Shown: one piece after another, positions 5,372-9,547 of the stretch | Position numbering within the stretch: position 1 is the first letter of the stretch | Layout: each line of letters begins with the position of its first letter | DNA from: Ruminococcaceae bacterium UBA6364 | Lineage (GTDB): Bacteria > Bacillota > Clostridia > Oscillospirales > Acutalibacteraceae | Length of the DNA stretch: 9,547 nt | Assembly (NCBI GenBank): GCA_002440045.1 | Contig: DJRI01000117.1 | Location: 1-9,547 of the forward strand | Direction of reading: 5' to 3' | Translations under genes and position numbers: made by a program | The notes under the pieces: generated by a model | Seen by the model: only the letters and a program-made list of their open reading frames with translations | The model's database searches: none | Told to the model about the DNA's origin: nothing

Positions 5372-7246
5372 ATGGAATTTTTTGCAGGATATTATGACGT
5401 TGCCGTAATAGGCGCGGGTCACGCCGGAATCGAAGCGGCGCTTGCGTCTGCGCGGCTTAACGCCAAAACGGTTGTTTTTACCGTAAACCTTGATTGGATA
5501 GGAAATATGGCGTGCAACCCGTCAATCGGCGGCACTTCAAAAGGGCATCTCGTAAGAGAGATTGACGCTCTCGGCGGCGAAATGGGCAAAGCCGCAGACA
5601 AAACGCTTATTCAAAGCCGCGTTTTAAACGTGGGAAAAGGCCCTGCCGTGCACTCTTTAAGGGCGCAGATAGACAGAAAAGAATATACAAAATATATGAA
5701 GCACTGCCTTGAAAAGCAGGAAAATCTTGACTTGAAACAGGGTGAAATAGTTTCGCTAAAAAAAGCGGACGACGGCAATTGGGAGCTTTGCACACGCCTT
5801 GAAGCCGTTTATAAAGCAAAATGCGTCGTTATAGCGACGGGCACGTTTTTAAAAGGCAGGGTTTATATAGGCGATGTTTCTTACGAAAGCGGGCCCGACG
5901 GAATGTTCCCGTCAAACGCGCTTTCAAAAAGCCTTGAGTCTCTCGGCGCGCCGCTTCGCCGCTTTAAAACGGGCACTCCGCCCAGAATTAACCGCCGAAG
6001 CGTTGATTTTTCACAGCTTGAAATTCAGGAGGGCGACGAAGATATTACGCCGTTTTCGTTTGAAACAAAAAGCTCAAGGCTCAAAAACAAGGCTGTTTGC
6101 CACATTACATACACGGGCGAAGAAACAAAGAACATTATTTTAAACAATCTTGACCGCTCGCCGCTTTATTCGCACAAAATTGAGGGCACAGGGCCGAGAT
6201 ATTGCCCGAGCATTGAAGACAAGATTGTAAGATTTTCCGAAAAAGAGCGCCATCAGGTGTTTATTGAGCCTTGCGGGCTTGAGACTGAAGAGCTTTATTT
6301 ACAGGGACTTTCGTCGTCGCTTCCCGAGGATGTTCAGTTAAAAATAGTAAAAAGCATAAAAGGGCTTGAAAACGCCGAGATGATGAGAACGGCATATGCT
6401 ATAGAATATGACTGCGTTGACCCGCTAAGCCTTAATTCAACGCTTGAATTTACGGCGCTTCCGGGGCTTTTCGGCGCGGGGCAGTTTAACGGCTCTTCGG
6501 GCTATGAAGAGGCGGCGGCGCAGGGACTTATCGCGGGGATAAACGCCGCGCAAAAGGCGTTAAACAAACCCGAATTTGTGCTTGACAGAAGCACGTCTTA
6601 CATCGGCACGTTAATAGACGACCTTGTTACAAAGGGCTGCCGCGACCCCTACAGAATGATGACCTCGCGAAGCGAATACCGCCTTGTTTTAAGAGAAGAC
6701 AATGCCGATTTGCGTTTAAGCGAAAAAGGCTATGCCTTGGGGCTTATAAGCGAAAAGCGCATTAAAAAGCTTCGCGAAAAAATAAAGCGAATTGAAGAGG
6801 AAACTAAAAGAATAAACAACACGGTAATTGCGCCGTCAAAAGAGCTTAACGAGCTTCTTTTGTCCGTCGGCACGTCGGAGCTTGTTACGGGCGCAAGGCT
6901 TGTCGATTTGATTAAAAGGCCTCAGCTTTCATATGCGCTTCTTGCGCCGTTTGACAAAGACCGCCCAGAAGAGAGCCGCGAGGTGTTTGAGCAGGTCGAA
7001 ATAAACGTTAAATACGAGGGATATATAAAAAGGCAGTTAGCCCAAATAGAAGAGCAAAAACGCCTTGAAAACAAGCCGATACCCGACGGCATAAACTACG
7101 GCGATATTACAAATTTAAGGCTTGAAGCAATCGAAAAGCTTTCGGCGGTTCACCCGAGGACCGTCGGACAGGCTTCGAGAATAAGCGGCGTTTCGCCTGC
7201 AGACATCTCGGTGCTTATGATATATTTAAGAAAGCACAAACAATAA
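5372..7246 (+). CDS. mnmG: tRNA uridine-5-carboxymethylaminomethyl modification enzyme MnmG (GidA)
   Basis: FAD- and NADH-dependent enzyme that, with the GTPase MnmE, installs the aminomethyl or carboxymethylaminomethyl group on U34 of certain tRNAs. The 624-residue length matches the family (E. coli 629). Motifs: the dinucleotide-binding GAGHAG at 14-19, NMACNPSIGGTSKGHLVRE from 45 with C48, KGPAVHSLRAQ at 89-99, RFKTGTPPR at 197-205, GPRYCPSIEDK at 274-284 with C278, GAGQFNGSSGYEEAAAQG at 368-385, and the C-terminal helical MnmE/tRNA-binding region ending in ASRISGVSPADISVLMIYL. Both conserved cysteines are present, so the protein should be active. No good Shine-Dalgarno sequence precedes the ATG, but this start puts the GAGHAG motif where the family has it. 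MnmE and RsmG, common neighbours, are not in the window; instead it lies between a lipoprotein gene and a glycoside hydrolase gene. Confidence 0.97.
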   Translation: MEFFAGYYDVAVIGAGHAGIEAALASARLNAKTVVFTVNLDWIGNMACNPSIGGTSKGHLVREIDALGGEMGKAADKTLIQSRVLNVGKGPAVHSLRAQIDRKEYTKYMKHCLEKQENLDLKQGEIVSLKKADDGNWELCTRLEAVYKAKCVVIATGTFLKGRVYIGDVSYESGPDGMFPSNALSKSLESLGAPLRRFKTGTPPRINRRSVDFSQLEIQEGDEDITPFSFETKSSRLKNKAVCHITYTGEETKNIILNNLDRSPLYSHKIEGTGPRYCPSIEDKIVRFSEKERHQVFIEPCGLETEELYLQGLSSSLPEDVQLKIVKSIKGLENAEMMRTAYAIEYDCVDPLSLNSTLEFTALPGLFGAGQFNGSSGYEEAAAQGLIAGINAAQKALNKPEFVLDRSTSYIGTLIDDLVTKGCRDPYRMMTSRSEYRLVLREDNADLRLSEKGYALGLISEKRIKKLREKIKRIEEETKRINNTVIAPSKELNELLLSVGTSELVTGARLVDLIKRPQLSYALLAPFDKDRPEESREVFEQVEINVKYEGYIKRQLAQIEEQKRLENKPIPDGINYGDITNLRLEAIEKLSAVHPRTVGQASRISGVSPADISVLMIYLRKHKQ

Positions 7247-7264
7247 ATCTTACGGAGGATTTTT

Positions 7265-8977
7265 ATGATACCCAGAAACGAACACCCCAACCCCCAAATG
7301 ATGCGCGAAAACTACAGAAATTTAAACGGCGAATGGTCGTTTGAATTTGATTTCGGCAACAGCGGACGCGACAGAAAAATGTATGAAGAGAACGCTTTGT
7401 TTTCAAAGAAAATAAACGTTCCGTTTTGCCCCGAAAGCGAGCTTTCGGGAATAGGCTATAAGGATTTTATTCCTGCCGTTTGGTACAAAAGAACGGTAAA
7501 TATTTCAAAAGAGGAGCTTGAAAAAAGAGCGTTTCTTATTTTCGGCGCTGTTGACTTTCACGCAATTGTCTATGTAAACGGCAAAGAAGCGGGCGAGCAC
7601 TTCGGCGGCTATATTTCGTTTGAAACAGAAATAACAAAGCTTTTAAGAGAGGGCGAAAACACCGTTACCGTTTATGCCGAGGACGACGTAAGAAGTCCCC
7701 TTCAGGCGCGCGGCAAGCAGAGCGAAGAGTTTTATTCACACGCGTGCGACTACACGCGCACAACTGGTATCTGGCAAACGGTTTATCTTGAATTCCGCGA
7801 AGAAAATTACATAAAAAGCGTAAAATATTACCCGAACATAAACGACTGCTCTCTTACCGTTACAGCAAAGCTTCAGGGCTCAGGCGAGTTTTCTCTTGCC
7901 GCTTTTTGGGATAACAAAGAGGTCGGCAAGGCTTCAACAAAAACTTCGGGTAACAGCGTAACGCTTACAGTTCCGCTTAAAGAAAAACACCTTTGGGAGG
8001 TCGGCAAGGGCGGACTTTACGACCTTGAGCTTTCTTTCGGCGGCGACAAGGTAAAAAGCTATTTCGGCTTGCGAGAGGTTGCTTTAAAGAACGGTGTGTG
8101 CGAAATCAACGGAAAACCCGTTTTCCAGCGCCTTGTGCTTGACCAAGGATTTTATCCCGACGGCATTTATACCGCGCCCACAAAAGAAGCGCTTAAAAAC
8201 GACATTCTTCTTTCGCAAAAGGTCGGCTTCAACGGCGCAAGACTTCATCAAAAGGTGTTCGAGCCGCTGTTTTTGCGCTATTGCGATGAGTTGGGCTACA
8301 TCGTTTGGGGCGAGCACGGCAACTGGGGTCTTGATTGGACGCGCTTTGACTCAATAAGATATTTCCTGCTTGAGTTTGAAGAGGAAATAGACCGCGACTT
8401 TAACCACCCTGCGCTTATCGGCTGGTGCCCCTATAACGAAACGTGGGACAGACACGGCTGCAAGCAGGATGACGACACGCTTCGCATAGTTTACAGAACG
8501 GTAAAGGCGCTTGACTCAACAAGACCGTGCATCGACACAAGCGGCAACTATCACGTCGAAACCGATATTTTTGACGTTCACGATTATGAGCAGGATCCCG
8601 ACGTGTTCAGAACGAATTATGAAAAGCTTGTCAGCGAAAACGTGCTTGTTGACCGCCACGACGAAAAACAGACCTGGAAAGGCGAGCCTGTGTTTATGAG
8701 CGAATACGGCGGAATCCGTTGGTCGGTTGAAAACAAAAACACCGTCGAGGGGTGGGGCTACGGCAACGGACCGAAAACGCTTGACGAGTTTTATGCGCGC
8801 TACAAAGGGCTTACCGAAGCGCTTCTTGACAACCCGAAAATGCTCGGCTTTTGCTATACACAGCTTACCGATATTGAGCAGGAGCAAAACGGCGTTTATA
8901 ACTACGACCGCACCGAAAAATTCGACAGCAAGATTCTTTACGGCATAAATACAAAAATTGCGGCAATAGAGAAATGA
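7265..8977 (+). CDS. Glycoside hydrolase family 2 protein (beta-galactosidase/glucuronidase-like), cytoplasmic
   Basis: A 570-residue GH2 enzyme. Domains in order: an N-terminal jelly-roll sugar-binding domain (about 10-180, with LNGEWSFEFD, VWYKRTV and VYVNGKEAGEHFGGY), a small Ig-like domain (about 180-275), and a TIM barrel (about 285-570) opening with VFQRLVLDQGFYPDGIYTAP and GFNGARLHQK. The likely acid/base is E392 in CPYNETW, preceded by asparagine as in the family, and the likely nucleophile is E480 in FMSEYGG. No signal peptide is present, so it would act on imported small sugars. It is shorter than E. coli LacZ and lacks the extra C-terminal domains. The start has an excellent GGAGG six bases upstream and lies 18 bases after mnmG, so it is probably co-transcribed. 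Fold and retaining mechanism are well supported; beta-galactosidase, beta-glucuronidase or another specificity cannot be decided from the sequence. Confidence 0.92.
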   Translation: MIPRNEHPNPQMMRENYRNLNGEWSFEFDFGNSGRDRKMYEENALFSKKINVPFCPESELSGIGYKDFIPAVWYKRTVNISKEELEKRAFLIFGAVDFHAIVYVNGKEAGEHFGGYISFETEITKLLREGENTVTVYAEDDVRSPLQARGKQSEEFYSHACDYTRTTGIWQTVYLEFREENYIKSVKYYPNINDCSLTVTAKLQGSGEFSLAAFWDNKEVGKASTKTSGNSVTLTVPLKEKHLWEVGKGGLYDLELSFGGDKVKSYFGLREVALKNGVCEINGKPVFQRLVLDQGFYPDGIYTAPTKEALKNDILLSQKVGFNGARLHQKVFEPLFLRYCDELGYIVWGEHGNWGLDWTRFDSIRYFLLEFEEEIDRDFNHPALIGWCPYNETWDRHGCKQDDDTLRIVYRTVKALDSTRPCIDTSGNYHVETDIFDVHDYEQDPDVFRTNYEKLVSENVLVDRHDEKQTWKGEPVFMSEYGGIRWSVENKNTVEGWGYGNGPKTLDEFYARYKGLTEALLDNPKMLGFCYTQLTDIEQEQNGVYNYDRTEKFDSKILYGINTKIAAIEK

Positions 8978-8979
8978 TG

Positions 8980-9014
8980 TTAGCTGTTAGCCGTTAGCTG
9001 TTAGCTTTTAGCGC
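8980..9014 (+). repeat. TTAGC heptanucleotide tandem array after the GH2 gene
   Basis: Five consecutive units TTAGCTG, TTAGCCG, TTAGCTG, TTAGCTT and TTAGCGC, starting two bases after the GH2 stop codon. The core TTAGC is invariant and only the last two bases of each unit vary. The array at 11-52 has the same unit and the same position and orientation relative to the gene it follows. Confidence 0.88.
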
Positions 9015-9071
9015 GCGTGGCGGCGGCTTGCGTATTATCATTTTTATATTGTTTTCAATAATTAGCCGTTG

Positions 9072-9086
9072 CGCGGCGTTGCCGCG
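9072..9086. repeat. GTT-loop hairpin, singleton
   Basis: CGCGGC, loop GTT, GCCGCG: a perfect 6-bp GC stem. Its core CGGCGTTGCCG is identical to that of the second hairpin in the module copy at 9223-9241, which suggests that all these small hairpins belong to one repeat family. It is 7 bases upstream of module copy 1. Confidence 0.6.
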
Positions 9087-9093
9087 ATTGTAT

Positions 9094-9148
9094 TCCGCGT
9101 AAACGCGGAGAATTATAGGAAAATGCTTTGCATTTTGGCGGGCGGCAG
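9094..9148 (+). repeat. Composite two-hairpin module, copy 1
   Basis: Order of parts: hairpin TCCGCG-TAAA-CGCGGA (9094-9109), a 10-base spacer ending in TATAGG (9110-9119), hairpin AAAATGC-TTT-GCATTTT (9120-9136), and the tail GGCGGGCGGCAG (9137-9148). The same order of parts, the same spacer length and the same tail recur at 9196-9253 with different stem sequences. The tail here lacks the matching right arm found in copy 2. Orientation is arbitrary. Confidence 0.75.
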
Positions 9149-9154
9149 ATATTT

Positions 9155-9189
9155 GAAGTAATAGGTAAGATGTAAGAGGTAATAAGTAA
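9155..9189 (+). repeat. Second heptanucleotide array, unit NNNGTAA
   Basis: Five consecutive units GAAGTAA, TAGGTAA, GATGTAA, GAGGTAA and TAAGTAA. The period is seven, as in the TTAGC arrays, but the conserved core (GTAA) is unrelated. It lies between the two copies of the two-hairpin module, just after the shortened tail of copy 1. No open reading frame is associated with it. Confidence 0.85.
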
Positions 9190-9195
9190 TTATAA

Positions 9196-9263
9196 TCCGC
9201 ACGTTGTGCGGAAAAATATAGGAAAACGGCGTTGCCGTTTTGGCGGGCGGCAGGTTGCCGCCC
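9196..9263 (+). repeat. Composite two-hairpin module, copy 2, with complete closing hairpin
   Basis: Order of parts: hairpin TCCGCAC-GTT-GTGCGGA (9196-9212), a 10-base spacer ending in TATAGG (9213-9222), hairpin AAAACGGC-GTT-GCCGTTTT (9223-9241), then GGC and a third hairpin GGGCGGCA-GGT-TGCCGCCC (9245-9263). All three stems are perfect. Relative to copy 1 the stem bases differ at several positions and each difference is matched on the other arm. The closing hairpin is complete here, while copy 1 keeps only its left arm. Confidence 0.78.
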
Positions 9264-9317
9264 CTACGAAGTAAAAACAAAAACCGCGTTTTATCATTTT
9301 TACATTATAACAAAACG

Positions 9318-9359
9318 AACCCTGTGAATGGATTGTATTTTGTTCATTCACAGGGTTTT
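9318..9359. terminator. Bidirectional intrinsic terminator candidate
   Basis: AACCCTGTGAATG (9318-9330) pairs perfectly over 13 bp with CATTCACAGGGTT (9345-9357), around a 14-base T-rich loop. On the + strand GGG is followed by TTTTGTTGT; on the minus strand it is followed by TTCGTTTTGTT. It is the first strong terminator-like structure downstream of the GH2 gene, although about 340 bases after its stop codon, and it could also serve a leftward gene beyond the right edge. Confidence 0.6.
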
Positions 9360-9373
9360 GTTGTGCAAAAAAT

Positions 9374-9410
9374 AAACCCCGTGAACGGATTTTGTCCGAA
9401 TACGGGTTTG
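9374..9410. terminator. Second, related terminator-like hairpin
   Basis: AAACCC and GT (9374-9382, one bulged C) pair with ACGGGTTT (9402-9409). An inner CGGA-TTTTG-TCCG stem (9386-9398) is separated by a small internal loop. The sequence from ACCC to the loop closely parallels the hairpin at 9318-9357, so the two look like diverged tandem copies. The T-run after it is short, so termination strength is doubtful. Confidence 0.45.
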
Positions 9411-9411
9411 T

Positions 9412-9547
9412 CATTTAAAATTAAAATATTTGATTATTTATAGATTTATTTCGGTACTGTAATTTGCCCGTCAATAAACACGCAATATAGGTTTTTCTAC
9501 GCAAAAACCTACCGTTTTCCGCGGTGATTTTCCTATCGTTCCCGTAG
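9412..9547. other. Right-edge AT-rich intergenic stretch with one hairpin
   Basis: No supportable gene. TAGGTTTTT (9488-9496) pairs perfectly with AAAAACCTA (9503-9511) around the loop CTACGC. On the minus strand one frame stays open from the edge (9546) to a stop at 9421-9423 for 41 codons, and another frame ends in VFIDGQITVPK at about 9451, but neither is long enough or recognisable enough to call. It may be the end region of a gene that lies beyond the window. Confidence 0.4.

Noticed and set aside
8516..8887. 123-codon open frame on the minus strand inside the GH2 gene
   Set aside because: Antisense to the conserved TIM-barrel segment, with no domain or binding site; other overlapping frames in the same stretch are equally open because of base composition.
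9072..9263. CRISPR array
   Set aside because: The repeated parts are short hairpins with changing stems and no constant direct repeat separated by unique spacers of equal length; no cas genes are present.
9190..9443. Short open frames on both strands over the right intergenic region (67 and 74 codons)
   Set aside because: They run straight through the hairpin modules and terminator-like hairpins, and their translations reflect repeat sequence rather than a protein.
9421..9546. Partial minus-strand gene entering from the right edge (41 open codons, or a frame ending VFIDGQITVPK)
   Set aside because: Too short, AT-rich and interrupted in the more protein-like frame; nothing recognisable, so the next gene cannot be called from this window.

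Overview
The window looks like an ordinary chromosomal segment of a low-to-mid GC Firmicute, most likely a gut-type Clostridia member. This is inferred from GGAGG-type ribosome binding sites, TTG start usage, a Gram-positive-style lipoprotein, a Clostridia/Bacteroidetes-like single-chain iron-sulfur serine dehydratase, and intergenic DNA full of short hairpin and heptamer repeats. No 16S gene or other definitive taxonomic marker is present, so the assignment is tentative.

Layout: a PHP-domain phosphoesterase gene is read leftwards (55-966, TTG start). It is separated by a 336-bp divergent regulatory region (967-1302) from five genes that all read rightwards. These are an L-serine ammonia-lyase (1303-2502), a long-chain acyl-CoA ligase-type AMP-forming enzyme (2556-4313), a PrsA/SurA-like lipoprotein with a degenerate isomerase region (4329-5330), the tRNA-modification flavoprotein MnmG (5372-7246) and a cytoplasmic family 2 glycoside hydrolase (7265-8977). 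The gaps between the five are 53, 15, 41 and 18 bases, so they are plausibly one transcription unit starting at a promoter near 1174-1202. Functionally they are mixed (serine catabolism, fatty-acid activation, surface protein folding, tRNA wobble modification, sugar-chain hydrolysis) and I see no single pathway linking them.

The last 570 bases (8978-9547) hold no gene I can support, but they are rich in structure. A TTAGC heptamer array starts right after the glycoside hydrolase stop, and a sister array sits right after the PHP gene stop at the left edge. There is a second, unrelated heptamer array (unit NNNGTAA), two copies of a composite two-hairpin module whose stem sequences differ but whose pairing is kept, and a tandem pair of related terminator-like hairpins.

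I did not find a defence system, mobile element with a transposase, CRISPR array, tRNA or rRNA. The observations most worth following up are the paired-hairpin module at 9094-9263, the heptamer arrays fixed to gene 3' ends, and the loss of the last metal-ligand motif in the PHP protein.
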